This document shows, in pieces, positions 34,201-43,000 of a DNA stretch of 64,000 nt. The notes beneath the pieces were generated by a model. The model was not told the origin of the DNA. It saw nothing but the letters and a program-made list of their open reading frames with translations, and did no database searches. The translations under genes and the position numbers were made by a program. Origin of the DNA: Curtobacterium sp. MR_MD2014 (lineage in GTDB: Bacteria; Actinomycetota; Actinomycetes; Actinomycetales; Microbacteriaceae); NCBI RefSeq assembly GCF_000772085.1, contig NZ_CP009755.1, forward strand, positions 1,240,001-1,304,000, read 5' to 3'. The first letter of the stretch is position 1. Every line of letters begins with the position of its first letter.

Positions 34201-34700
34201 ACCTCGACGACCTCGACCCCGGCGTCCACCCCGTGCCGGTCGTCCACAGCGGGAACACGACGTCGTCGGAGGAAGAGGCCGCACGGGTCGTCGAGCTCGC
34301 CCAGAGCCTGATCGGTCGCCGGTGGGTCGACGGCGAGGTCTCCAGGCCGTTGACGGACGAGGACGTCATCGTCGTCGCGCCGTACAACGCGCAGGGAGCG
34401 CTGATCCGCGAGGCCCTCGACCGCGCCGGACTCCGCGGGACCCAGGTCGGCACGGTCGACATGTTCCAGGGGCGCGAGGCCGTGGTGTCCATCACGTCGC
34501 TCGCGGCCTCGAGCGCGGCAGACATCCCGCGCGGGCTCGACTTCCTGCTCATGCCGAACCGGCTCAACGTGGCGCTGTCGCGGGCGCAGTGGGCGGCGTA
34601 CCTCGTCTACTCGCCGGCGCTCACCACGGGCCTACCCTCGTCGATCAGCGGGTTGTCTCTGCTCTCCCGGTTCATCGAGCTGGTCGAGCCGCCCCACTGA
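31209..34700 (+). CDS. TM0106-family RecB-like nuclease / RNase H-like / UPF1-like helicase fusion
   Basis: The 1163-residue protein has three parts. About residues 1-290 form a RecB-like PD-(D/E)xK nuclease with G-F-A-D-F and Y-D-T-K-L-A-R plus a C-G-R-C-T-I-C cluster. About 310-520 form a YprB-like RNase H fold: D-V-F-F-D-F-E-G-D-P, Y-H-Y-A-A-Y-E, Y-N-A-Y-D-C. The C-terminal superfamily 1 helicase has G-P-P-G-T-G-K-T, V-V-D-E-A-G-Q, G-D-P-Q-Q-L-P-Q, V-D-M-F-Q-G-R-E-A and N-V-A-L-S-R-A. It starts at ATG 31209 after GAGGGG. It is widespread in Actinobacteria with unclear function in DNA/RNA processing. Confidence 0.88.
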   Translation: MQITSDSRVLLSPSDLSTWATCEWAFLRRLDAKLGRGGPLPDEHDDMLERTARLGDQHELDYLDILKQTRDVVEFDRPAPPDYAAAAQRAINAFQTGADVLYQPTFHEPPTPARPGFIGFADFILRNAEGAYEVYDTKLARHAKISALLQLAAYAEQMQAHGIPTGEQVHLVLGDRTTTTHDLADIAPVYRTQRAELKRVIAERMQEHEELQWGDARYSSCGRCTICQTQVQQHRDLVLVAGMRLDQRTKLIRQGVRTIDDLADRTAAVPGMSRSTQERLVRQARLQTETEAEQRDSGAKTGPTKPRFELHDPRALDAIPEPDPGDVFFDFEGDPLHTEDGVHWGLDYLFGLVDDRADFTAFWAHTIRDERQALIDFLAFVKERRAQHPGMHVYHYAAYERTHLLSLAARHGVGEDDVDDLLRAGVLVDLYPIVRKALVVGSHSYSIKKLEPLYMGEDFRLSDVTNAADSITAYVEAIEELRSGDPATGQRMLDQVADYNAYDCRSTLRLRDWLLSLRLPRTEPATEETELLPPIPVEREPNPVYTALAAQIADVDPLDRDADQTALALAAAAIDYHRREAKTFWQDHFDRLRNPVDDWADTRDVLVVERASVERDWDTLPRARSQSREIRLSGTLAPGSRIRPGGTPHLVYDDPLPPSVTAPAPGSKGASARAVVLDAADNGDAFEVLVKESLAVGGGEPHHDFPVALAPAAPPRAKPQPEAIAEWGQEVLDALPEMLPDPALDLLRRVPPRGALAPVAGDDTVSAVVTTLLGLDRSYLAIQGPPGTGKTYVGSNVVARLVREHGWRVGVVGQSHATSENFLSSVVRAGVSADRVVKVPKSGATEDELEAVAWTPVKNNAAVSAFLSSCAETGTGGVVGGTAWTFANEGTIPRRLLDLLVVDEAGQFSLAPTIASSIAAQRLLLLGDPQQLPQVSQGSHPEPVDQSALGWLADGEHVLPPEFGYFLAHTRRMEPALTASVSGLSYDGQLTSIVSGRHLDDLDPGVHPVPVVHSGNTTSSEEEAARVVELAQSLIGRRWVDGEVSRPLTDEDVIVVAPYNAQGALIREALDRAGLRGTQVGTVDMFQGREAVVSITSLAASSAADIPRGLDFLLMPNRLNVALSRAQWAAYLVYSPALTTGLPSSISGLSLLSRFIELVEPPH

Positions 34701-34720
34701 CGCCGGCAGGGCGACAACGA

Positions 34721-35656
34721 TCAGCCGGCCTGGACGGTGCCGACCGCCGAGCTGTAGCTGGCGGCCGCGCCGAACCGCGCCCCGATGATCGTGACCGACC
34801 ATGCGCTCCGATCCGGCGCGACCGAGTACAGGACCCGCGCGCCCGCCGGGATCGGCGCCAGCCCCGTTCCGTCCATCAGGGCTATCCGCGACGGGTCGCT
34901 CGCCGTCGTGAGCTCGGTCGGGTAGTTCCCGGCTCCGAACCGTCCCTCCATGGCGTACGCCAGGGTCCCAGCGCCCATGGCGACCGCGGACCGCTCGGTG
35001 TCGAAACTCGTCGGCTCGGGAACCGCGGGCGCCTGCGGTGCAGCCGCCTCGGCCGGGACCGGAGCCGCTCCCTGCTCCGTGCTGTCGCCTGCAGCTGCCG
35101 GCTCCGGCGCTGCTTCTGCCGGCACCTGGTCCTCGGTCGCAGGAGCGGCCGGCACCGCATCGGGCGAGGACACCGCCATCGGGAAGCCGGGGTCGAACAC
35201 CTGCCCCTCGTGCGATGCCGGCAGCGAGAGCACGGGCCACTGCACCCCGACGGTGGAGAGCCCGAACGCGAGCACCGCGTAGGCCATGAGGGCCGTACCG
35301 ACGGTGCCGAGCATGATCGCGCCGCGGCCGAACGCGCGCGCGACGCTGCCGAAGCGGCTCCGGTCGGTCACGAGACGGCGTCCGATGACGATGGCTGTGA
35401 CTCCGATGGTCGATGCGATGAACCCGCTCTGGACCCCGGCCTCCTGCGGCTCGGCGAGTGCCATGACGAGGCTGCCGAGTCCGAGGAACATCGCCAGGGT
35501 CGCCCATGCCCACGGTCGGGTGGCTCGCCGGGCGCCTCGGGGCGGCTCGGCGGTCAGGAACGCGGATCTCGGCCGTCGCGGCGGCGGCCCGGACGGTGCG
35601 TCGGCGAAGTACCCCGGAGGAGACCAGTCACGTGGTCCTGGACCGCCCAGTGGCAT
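34721..35656 (-). CDS. Membrane protein with long Ala/Pro/Glu linker, function unknown
   Basis: The 311-residue protein has a proline-rich cytoplasmic N-terminus (residues 1-45), four hydrophobic segments (about 48-140, a DUF4190-like arrangement W-A-W-A-T-L-A-M-F-L), then an A/P/E-rich linker (about 160-225). The C-terminal domain has T-L-A-Y-A-M-E-G-R-F and V-L-Y-S-V-A-P-D-R-S-A-W-S-V-T, resembling periplasmic pilin-like or DUF-type sensor domains. No enzymatic motif is visible. It converges with the helicase gene, 20 bases apart. No gene is seen between it and 35952. Confidence 0.65.
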   Translation of the reverse strand: MPLGGPGPRDWSPPGYFADAPSGPPPRRPRSAFLTAEPPRGARRATRPWAWATLAMFLGLGSLVMALAEPQEAGVQSGFIASTIGVTAIVIGRRLVTDRSRFGSVARAFGRGAIMLGTVGTALMAYAVLAFGLSTVGVQWPVLSLPASHEGQVFDPGFPMAVSSPDAVPAAPATEDQVPAEAAPEPAAAGDSTEQGAAPVPAEAAAPQAPAVPEPTSFDTERSAVAMGAGTLAYAMEGRFGAGNYPTELTTASDPSRIALMDGTGLAPIPAGARVLYSVAPDRSAWSVTIIGARFGAAASYSSAVGTVQAG

Positions 35657-35951
35657 CGTCGTCCCCTCGTTCTTCGTTCAACGACGGTCCGAGTCTGGCT
35701 GTCGGTCTCGAGTTGAGCGATCCCCAGAACTGGGTGGGTGCCGGGTTCGACACGGGGCGTGTCGAGGGCTCCGGAGTCCACGACGGTCCCGTCCGGAAGC
35801 GGACCGCCGGACCGCGTCGCCGGCAGCGAACGTGGCGTGACGATCTCGGTTCGCGATCGCCGGGGATCGTGAACCAGGATCGTCAGCCGCAGATCGCAAC
35901 CAGCAGGTCCGCCAGGCCAGTCCCCGGCGGGCCGATCTGGTCGGTGGTGGC

Positions 35952-36395
35952 CTAGCCCTGGGTGGAGTCGTCGGCCTCGGCGTCGGCGTCGTCGCCGGGG
36001 ATCTCGCCGCGCATCTGCGCCCGGATCCCCGCGAGCACGTCGGCGTGCAGGAAGTTGGCGTCCTCGGCGCTGGTCGGGTCGACGACGATGCCGAACTCCT
36101 CGGGCACCGCGGTCACGAGTTCGGCCATGCGGACCGGGCGGGCCTCGGTGCCGGGGACGCCCTCGGTGAGTTCGGCGGGGTCGGTGAACACCGGGACGAA
36201 GGGCAGGTCGCGGATCATCACGTGCGCGATGCTCCCGCCCTCGGGGTCGCCCGCGGGCTTCCACGGCACCCACGCGGCACTGCCGAGGAACCCTTGCGCC
36301 GACGACGCCATGCGGCGCCGCAGGGCTCCGGCGGGCGACTCGGTCCTGCCGGCACCGGGGCCGAACGCCGACCCGCTCGTGTCGTTGCTGCTCAT
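35952..36395 (-). CDS. SseB-like domain protein
   Basis: The 147-residue protein starts at ATG 36395 behind GGCGGAGGGAACCCC. After a Ser/Gly-rich N-terminus it reads F-V-P-V-F-T-D-P-A-E-L and P-E-E-F-G-I-V-V-D-P-T-S, the pattern of SseB N-terminal-type domains. It ends in an acidic D-D-A-D-A-E-A-D tail. SseB-like proteins in Actinobacteria have no firmly known role. It stands alone; a 180-base region with a terminator hairpin separates it from the reductase gene. Confidence 0.65.
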   Translation of the reverse strand: MSSNDTSGSAFGPGAGRTESPAGALRRRMASSAQGFLGSAAWVPWKPAGDPEGGSIAHVMIRDLPFVPVFTDPAELTEGVPGTEARPVRMAELVTAVPEEFGIVVDPTSAEDANFLHADVLAGIRAQMRGEIPGDDADAEADDSTQG

Positions 36396-36532
36396 GGGGT
36401 TCCCTCCGCCGTGGTGTGCCCGGCCATGCTCCCACGTGGTGCGGGCGGAACCGAATGCGGCACCGTCACAGCCATCTCCCCACCGGACGCGATCGGCGTT
36501 GCGGCGGTGGGGCGTGCCTCCAGACCGACGAC

Positions 36533-36563
36533 GGCGCCCGACCCACGAGGTGGGCCGGGCGCC
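36533..36563 (-). terminator. Terminator hairpin after the levodione reductase gene
   Basis: A 14-base stem (36533-36546 with 36550-36563, one G:T-type mismatch) with a GAG loop lies 14 bases beyond the stop of the minus-strand gene ending at 36577. Confidence 0.7.
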
Positions 36564-36576
36564 GGACGGACCACGC

Positions 36577-37368
36577 TCAGTACTTGGCCGACTGCCCGCC
36601 GTCGATCGGGACGACCGTCGCGTTGACGTACGAGGCGTCGTCGGACAGCAGGAAGGCGACGACGGCGGCGATCTCGGGGGCCTCACCGTAGCGCTTCGTG
36701 GGGTTGACCTGGATGAACTCCTCGGCGGCCTTCCGCGGGTTCTCCGCGTCGATCTGCTTCATCGAGTTCTCGACCATCGGCGTCCAGATCGCACCGGGAG
36801 CGATGGCGTTGATGCGGATGCCGTACTGGCCGTACTCCACGGCGGAGTTGCGGGTGAGGCCGACGACACCGTGCTTGGCGGCCGCGTAGCCGGACTGGTT
36901 GCCGATGCCGCGGATGCCACCGACGCTCGCGGTGTTCACGACCATGCCCGAGCCCTGCTCGCGCATGACCCGCAGCACCTTCTCGAGCCCGAGGAACACG
37001 CCACGGAGGTTGATCGACACGACCTTGTCGAACTCGGCGGCGGTGAAGGACTCGGTGGGGTTCTGCTTGCCCTCGATGCCGGCGTTGTTGAAGAAGCCGT
37101 CGATGCGGCCGAAGCGCTCGGTGGTGGCGGTGACGTAGGCGTCGACCTGGGCCTCGTCGGAGACGTCGGCGACGGTGGTGAGCACCTGGGCGTCGGGGGT
37201 CGCCTCGAGGACGGCGGCCTTCGTGGCCTCGAGTCCCTCGCTGGAGACGTCGACGAGCGACAGCTGAGCACCTTCGGCGGCCAGGCGGACGGCGGTCGCG
37301 CGGCCGAGGCCGGAGCCGCCGCCGGTGATGAGGACGACGCGGTCGGTGAAGCGGGTGGTGGATGTCAT
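36577..37368 (-). CDS. lvr: SDR oxidoreductase, levodione reductase
   Basis: The 263-residue SDR is nearly identical, as far as I recall the sequence, to (6R)-levodione reductase of Leifsonia/'Corynebacterium' aquaticum. That enzyme reduces levodione to actinol with NADH and is activated by monovalent cations. Visible features are T-G-G-G-S-G-L-G (cofactor), N-N-A-G-I-E-G-K-Q-N-P-T-E-S, the catalytic S-V-G-G-I-R-G-I-G-N-Q-S-G-Y-A-A-A-K triad region, and the V-V-P-I-D-G-G-Q-S end. The physiological substrate in the organism is unknown. An 18-base palindrome lies 65 bases upstream. Confidence 0.88.
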   Translation of the reverse strand: MTSTTRFTDRVVLITGGGSGLGRATAVRLAAEGAQLSLVDVSSEGLEATKAAVLEATPDAQVLTTVADVSDEAQVDAYVTATTERFGRIDGFFNNAGIEGKQNPTESFTAAEFDKVVSINLRGVFLGLEKVLRVMREQGSGMVVNTASVGGIRGIGNQSGYAAAKHGVVGLTRNSAVEYGQYGIRINAIAPGAIWTPMVENSMKQIDAENPRKAAEEFIQVNPTKRYGEAPEIAAVVAFLLSDDASYVNATVVPIDGGQSAKY

Positions 37369-37432
37369 GGATGGCCTCCTGCGGTCTTCGACGATGAAGG
37401 GCTCGGGTCCAGCGGTGGGTCGACGAGTCCGT

Positions 37433-37450
37433 TCGATGCATCTGCATCGA
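37433..37450. promoter_or_regulatory. 18-bp palindromic operator upstream of lvr
   Basis: TCGATGCATCTGCATCGA has perfect 8-base arms. It lies 65 bases before the lvr start, adjacent to an AT-richer stretch (GTTTTGCTC / TAGCTCTAGG) that probably holds the promoter. A TetR- or MarR-type repressor would be the natural ligand, but none is encoded next to it. Confidence 0.55.
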
Positions 37451-37493
37451 TAGCTCTAGGCTACACCTGTCGTTTTGCTCTGCGGTCATCCGC

Positions 37494-38390
37494 TCAGCAG
37501 CGCGCGAGCACCCGCTCCATCGCGTCGCGCTCCGCGGGCGCCACCCAGAGCCGGTACGTCGTCTTCACCGTGATCTGGTGCTCGACGTAGGTGCAGCGGA
37601 ACGCCGTGTCCGCGGGCAACCACGTCGCCGCGTCGCCCGAACGCTTCTGCGCGTTCGAGTGGCCGTCGACGGCGAACAGGTTCGCGGGGTCGTTCGCCAG
37701 GGCTTCGCGCTGCTCCTGCGTCAGCTGCTGTGCGCCGGTGCGCCACGCGTTCTCGAGCGCGACGACGTGGTCGATCTGCACGAGGGTCGAGGTCCGGTTC
37801 CCGCGGACGAAGTCCACCCGCTCGCCGGTGTACGGGGAGACCAGCGTGCCGCGCAGGACCTTGCAGGGCCCCTGCCGCTCGATGTCCGTCAGGTCGCGGG
37901 CGAGCACGTCGTTCCGGGTGTCGCAGCCGTTGTGGTCGACGTCGAGCCAGGCGGTGCCGAAGCGGGCCTCGCGGTCGTAGCCGGTCGCGGCGGCCTTGCC
38001 CTTCACCGGCAGGGTAGCGAGCTCGCTGCGGGCGGTCGCGGCTGCGGTCGCGTCGGTCGGGCTGGTCGCGTCGGTCGGGCTGGGCGCCTCGGTCGCCTCG
38101 GTCGGGCTGGTCGGCTCGGTCGCGTCGACGGTCGGCCGGGAGGCGCCGCCCGCCTCGACCCCACCACCCGCGTCGGCCGTCGGTGCGGTGGTGATCGTCG
38201 GTGCGGCCGTCGACGAGGACGTCCCGTCCGCGGCGGCGTCGGCGTCCGCGTCGGTCACGCCGGTGGTGTGCAGCAGCCAGCCGGCGAGGACGACGACCGC
38301 GACGAGGCCGAGCGACGTCAGCGATGCCCGAGCCCTGCGGCGCGAGGAGGTGGAACGGGTGGAACGCGGACGGCGTCGACGGGACGTCAT
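37494..38390 (-). CDS. Secreted or membrane-anchored HNH nuclease (DUF1524 family)
   Basis: The 298-residue protein has an Arg-rich N-terminus followed by one hydrophobic segment (L-T-S-L-G-L-V-A-V-V-V-L-A-G-W), then a Thr/Ala/Asp linker with repeated P-T-(D/E)-A-T units (about 85-115). The catalytic domain has G-Y-D-R-E-A-R-F-G, D-V-D-H-N-G-C-D-T-R-N-D, Q-I-D-H-V-V-A-L and N-A-Q-K-R-S-G-D. This is the usual extracellular HNH nuclease of Actinobacteria, likely degrading environmental DNA. It stands between lvr and the divergent aldo/keto reductase. Confidence 0.85.
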   Translation of the reverse strand: MTSRRRRPRSTRSTSSRRRARASLTSLGLVAVVVLAGWLLHTTGVTDADADAAADGTSSSTAAPTITTAPTADAGGGVEAGGASRPTVDATEPTSPTEATEAPSPTDATSPTDATAAATARSELATLPVKGKAAATGYDREARFGTAWLDVDHNGCDTRNDVLARDLTDIERQGPCKVLRGTLVSPYTGERVDFVRGNRTSTLVQIDHVVALENAWRTGAQQLTQEQREALANDPANLFAVDGHSNAQKRSGDAATWLPADTAFRCTYVEHQITVKTTYRLWVAPAERDAMERVLARC

Positions 38391-38484
38391 GGGGAGGCCT
38401 TCGGTGGTGCGGTGGAGCGGGCCCGGGTGGACCGTCCTCGATCATCCCGTGCGGCACCGACGAACCAGGGCGTAGACACGGGGC

Positions 38485-39264
38485 ATGACCGATCACGCGA
38501 ACCCCTCCGTGCCCGTCACCGGTGGATCGATGCCGCTCCTCGGCTTCGGCACCTGGCAGATCCCCGACGCCGACGCTCCCGTCGCCGTGGGCGCTGCGCT
38601 CGAGGCCGGCTACCGCCACATCGACACCGCCACGGGCTACTCGAACCAGCGCGGCGTGGGGAAGGCGCTCGCCGACGCCGGCCTCGCCCGCGATGACGTC
38701 TTCGTCACGACGAAGCTCCCGCCGGACAACGCCGACCGGGTGCGCCAGACCATCGAGGAGAGCCTCGAGCAGCTCGGGCTCGACCACCTCGACCTGTGGC
38801 TCGTGCACTGGCCGCCGAACGGCGAGGCCCGACCCGACGTGTGGGAGCAGGTCGTCCAGGCGCAGGCCGACGGGTTGACCCGGGCGGTGGGCGTGAGCAA
38901 CTACTCGCTCGCGCAGATCGACGAGCTGACCGACGCGACCGGGACGACCCCGGCCGTGAACCAGATCCGGTGGAGCCCCGCCGAGTACGACGCCGAGGTC
39001 GCCGCGGGGCTGCACGAACGTGGCGTGGTGCTCGAGGGCTACAGCCCGTTCAAGGCGAGCAACCTGCAGGACCCGACGCTCGTCGAGATCGCGGAGGCGC
39101 ACGACGCCGACAGCGCGCAGGTCATCGTCGCGTGGCACGTGGCGCACGGGTTCGTCGTGATCCCGAAGTCGTCCAACCCGGAGCGCATCCGGTCGAACGC
39201 GCTCGGGGCGCACCTCGAGTTGACCACCGACGAGGTGTCGCGGATCGACGGTCTCGCCGGCTGA
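38485..39264 (+). CDS. Aldo/keto reductase
   Basis: The 259-residue protein is a complete AKR of the 2,5-diketo-gluconate reductase-like type. It has H-I-D-T-A-T-G-Y (catalytic Asp and Tyr), T-T-K-L (Lys), L-V-H-W (His), G-V-S-N-Y and the cofactor-binding I-P-K-S-S-N-P-E-R-I near the C-terminus. The substrate is not predictable. It ends eight bases before a hairpin shared with the convergent PIN gene. Confidence 0.88.
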   Translation: MTDHANPSVPVTGGSMPLLGFGTWQIPDADAPVAVGAALEAGYRHIDTATGYSNQRGVGKALADAGLARDDVFVTTKLPPDNADRVRQTIEESLEQLGLDHLDLWLVHWPPNGEARPDVWEQVVQAQADGLTRAVGVSNYSLAQIDELTDATGTTPAVNQIRWSPAEYDAEVAAGLHERGVVLEGYSPFKASNLQDPTLVEIAEAHDADSAQVIVAWHVAHGFVVIPKSSNPERIRSNALGAHLELTTDEVSRIDGLAG

Positions 39265-39272
39265 CCCGGTCG

Positions 39273-39313
39273 CGACGGCGGGCTCAGGCGGGAGCGGCCA
39301 GGGCCCGCCGTCG
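39273..39313. terminator. Bidirectional terminator between AKR and PIN genes
   Basis: An 11-base perfect stem (CGACGGCGGGC, 39273-39283, with 39303-39313) and a 19-base loop lie exactly between two convergent stops (39264 and 39316). Confidence 0.65.
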
Positions 39314-39315
39314 TC

Positions 39316-39699
39316 CTACGGCTCGGCGAGGTCGAGTCCCTCGGCCTGGGCGATGCGGCGGAGCTTTCGGTCGAAGGTGGCGAGCTGGCCGTGCACGGCC
39401 TGCGCCGTGACGAGGACGACCGCGTCCGGCATGCCGAGCCGGCGGCTGGCGCGCATGTCCGCCGCCCAGCGTGCGGTACGGCCCGTGACCGGGACGACCG
39501 ACACGCCGAGTCGTTCGATGGTGCCGCGCTCACGATCGGCGTGCCCACGCGATGCCGGTCGCACGAGCATCTCGGCGAGGGTCAGGGCCGAGGTGCAGAA
39601 CTCGTCCCACGCGTGGTCCTCGACCAGGTCGTACGCTCGCTCGTGCAGGCCGTCGCCCTCGTCGAGCAGCGCGATCACGACGTTCGCGTCGAGGACCAT
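39316..39699 (-). CDS. PIN domain toxin-like ribonuclease (VapC type)
   Basis: The 127-residue protein is a complete PIN domain with the four acids D4 (V-L-D-A-N-V-V), E43 (L-T-L-A-E-M-L), D92 (G-M-P-D-A-V) and D110 (A-T-F-D-R-K-L). The start ATG 39699 overlaps the upstream stop as TGATG, so translation is coupled to a 100-residue protein. VapC toxins cleave RNA and are held in check by the product of the gene before them. This makes the pair a toxin-antitoxin candidate. Confidence 0.85.
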   Translation of the reverse strand: MVLDANVVIALLDEGDGLHERAYDLVEDHAWDEFCTSALTLAEMLVRPASRGHADRERGTIERLGVSVVPVTGRTARWAADMRASRRLGMPDAVVLVTAQAVHGQLATFDRKLRRIAQAEGLDLAEP

Positions 39700-40001
39700 C
39701 ACCGTGCCGGCCGCCTCCGCCGATGCCCCTCGGACGCGCTCGACCAGACGCCTCGGCTGCCGCCGAAGGAGCCGCCGAGCGTGACCTCGGTGCCGTTGCG
39801 CAGGCGGAAGGTGGACGTCGCCGTGGTGCCGTCGCGCCGGACCACTCCTGTTCGCGGCGGCGCGGGATCGGCGTGGGACTCGAGATCGGCGTGCGGCTCG
39901 ACGTCCGGTCCAGCTCCAGCTGGAGTCGGTGTCAGCAGGCTCGCGACCGGGACCTGCGGAGCGGGACGGGGCTGGGCGGAGCGGCTGGTCTCGACGAACA
40001 T
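39699..40001 (-). CDS. Candidate antitoxin partner of the PIN protein
   Basis: The 100-residue protein precedes and overlaps the PIN gene. Its first half is a Pro/Ala-rich, disorder-type stretch. The second half has T-F-R-L-R-N-G-T-E-V-T-L and an Arg-rich end (G-H-R-R-R-R-P-A-R). No AbrB, RHH or Phd motif is recognised, so the antitoxin role rests on position and coupling. No clear ribosome binding site precedes ATG 40001; it may be cotranscribed with the SNF2 gene 55 bases upstream. Confidence 0.45.
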   Translation of the reverse strand: MFVETSRSAQPRPAPQVPVASLLTPTPAGAGPDVEPHADLESHADPAPPRTGVVRRDGTTATSTFRLRNGTEVTLGGSFGGSRGVWSSASEGHRRRRPAR

Positions 40002-40056
40002 GCGGCGACGGTACCGACACGGGCGTCCGGACGCGAAGGAGTTCGTATGTCGCGGC

Positions 40057-43000
40057 TCAGGTGAGGAGCGAGCGGATGTCCTCGGCGGTCAGGTCGTCGG
40101 CGAACAGGGCGTCGTCGTCGATCATGGTCGCGAAGAGTTCGGCCTTCTTGGCGGCGAGGGCGAGGACCTTCTCCTCGATGGTGTCCTCGGCGATGAAGCG
40201 CTGCACGTTCACGGAGCGGGTCTGCCCGATGCGGTGCGTCCGGTCGACCGCCTGGGACTCGGCGGCCGGGTTCCACCAGGGATCGAGCACGAAGACGGTG
40301 TCCGCCTCGGTCAGCGTCAGCCCGAAGCCGCCGGCCTTGAGGGAGATGAGGAACGCCGGTGCCGCGCCGGTCCGGAAGCGGTCGATGACCTGCGGGCGCT
40401 TCCGGGTCGAGCCGTCGAGGTACTCGTACCCGATGCCGCGTGCGTCGAGCGCCTCGGCGACCATGCGCAGGAACGTGGTGAACTGGCTGAAGACCAGGGC
40501 GCGGCGGCCCTCGGCGGCGAGCTGCTCGAGCTCGTCGAGCAGCAGGTCGAGCTTCGCCGAGGGGATGGGCTCCGCAGCGGCAGCGGCAGCGGCAGCGACG
40601 TCGTCGTCGGCGTCCTGGTCCGTCTGCTGCACGAGTGCCGGCGACAGGGCGAGCATCCGGAGGAGGGTCAGCGACCGGAAGACGATCATCCGGTTGCGCG
40701 CCAGGTCGTCGATGAGGTCGAGGACCTTCAGGCGCTCCCGGTTGAGGGTCCGCTCGTACAGCGCGCGGTGCGCGGGGTCGAGCGTCACCCGGACGACCTG
40801 CTCCTGCTTCGGCGGCAGGTCGGCGGCGACGCTCTCCTTCGTCCGGCGGAGCATGAGCGGTCGGATCCGACGCCGGAGCCGGTCGGTGAGCTCCTTGCGG
40901 GCGTCCCCGCGCAGGTCGGGGGAGCCGAGCGGCTTGACGTAGTCGTCGCCGAACCGGGACCACGACGACAGCAGCCCGGGCGCGACGACGTGGAACAGCG
41001 CCCAGAGGTCGGTCAGCCCGTTCTCGAGCGGGGTCCCCGTGACGGCGAACTTCACCGGCGCGGGCAGCTCGGCGGCGACCCGGTGCGTCTGCGACTGCGG
41101 GTTCTTCACGAACTGCGCCTCGTCGAGCACGAGCGCCGACCAGGACACCCCGGTGTACTCGGCGGCGTCGAGCCGGAGCAGTGCGTACGAGGTCACGACG
41201 ACGTCGGACTCCGCCGCCGCTCGGGCGACCCGGGCGTGGTCCTTGAGCGAGGTTGCGGTGACGGCGGTCACCCGCAGGGAGGGGGTGAAGCGGGCTGCCT
41301 CGTCCGCCCAGTTGCCGACGACCGAGGTCGGCGCGACGACGAGGAACGGCGGAGCGTCGGGCTCGGACCGGCGGGCGGCGGCGATCATGGACAGCACCTG
41401 CAGGGTCTTGCCGAGGCCCATGTCGTCGGCGAGCACCCCGCCGATGCCGTGCTCCCGCAGGAACCGGAGCCAGGCGTAGCCGGCGTGCTGGTAGGGGCGG
41501 AGCTCGGCGTGCACGGTGTCCGGCACGGGGACCTCGTCCTGCGGTGCGGCGTCGAGCAGACCCGCTGCGATCCGCTGCCAGCGCTCGTCGTGCTCCGTCT
41601 CGTCGGCCAGCTGGTCGAACTCCGACCACAGTCCGGCCTGCAGCGGGGTCACCGTCAGGGCCTGGTCGGGTTCCCACTCGTCGAGCTCGCGCGCTTCCTC
41701 GATGAGTTCCTTGAGCCGGTCGAACGTCGGGTCGGCCAGCGACAGGTACGACCCGTCGATGAGCTTCATGCGGCGGTCACGCTTCGCCAGCGCCCGGAGC
41801 AGCGGGGTGAACGGGATCTGCCGCCCGTTCACGGTGACGAAGATGCCGAGGTCGAACCAGTCGTGCTTCTCGGACGGCATCGTCGTGACGCGGATGTGCG
41901 GTCGCCCGGTCAGCCGCTCGTGGTCGCCGGGCTCGCCCTGCACGAACGTCCGGACACCGAGTGCGGGCAGGGCCGGCAGGAGTTCGGTCGCGAAGACGGC
42001 GACGTCCGCACCGTCGACCGTGCCGTCCTCGAACCAGGCGAGACCGCCGCCGGGGCCGGTCGTCACGGACTCGTCGGCGGCGTGCAGCCCGCTGAGGTCG
42101 GGGAGCGGCCCGTGCAGCGTGACCGGGTCCTTCCGTCCGTCGACGTGCCACCGCCACTGCAGGTGCAGGCGGTCGTCGGTCCGGGGTGCCCGGGCGGGTT
42201 CGAACGTCGCCGTCAGGACGAGCTCGGGCGGTGTCCGCTCGGGGAGTTCGACCGAGCCGTCGGAGCTGACGAGACCGAGCGCGCCGCGGAGCCGCGGCGA
42301 CCAGTCGGCCAGGAACTCGTCGACGGCATCGGACGGCACGGTGATGCGCGCGCCCTCGACGAGCATGCGGCGCTGGTCCTCGGGGACCGGAACCGGGGTC
42401 GGGGCGAGGGTGACGTGGAACTCGGGGCTCTCGCGGAAGGCGTAGACACCGTGGTCGCCGATCGTGCGCGCCGAGCCGTCGGGTACCGGGCGCCCGTCGA
42501 CGACCGCACTCGCACCGATGACGAGCGCGCCGTCGTGCCGGGCTGCGTCGAGGAGCACGCGCGCGTCGCCGCCGAGGACCGCGCCGCCCTCGCGCTTGCC
42601 CGTCACGAAGGCGATCCCGAGCCCGGCTGCCTGCCGGAGCAGCGGCCAGAGCAGGGGGCTGCCGAAGTCGTCGAGGTGCACCCAGTCGCTCTCGCCGGGG
42701 AGCCCCGCGAGCTGCCCGGCGCGGTGCAGCGCGGAGAACTGCAGGAACCAGGCGTGCTGTTCGGGCGCGATGCCGAGCCGGTTCATCGAGTAGGGGAGCG
42801 TGCCCCAGGTGAGCTGCCCTCGGACCCAGTTGCCGGCGGCGCTGCGGGTCACCGGGCGGACGCCGAGCCGCACGCTGCGGGCACGGGACGGCAGCGCCCG
42901 GCCGGCGGCGCGCGCACGGGAGGCGAGTGCGGCGGGGACCGCGTCGCGCAACTCGAACTGCAGACCCGTGGGGGTGCCCTGCGGGGCGACCGCCCGGTCG

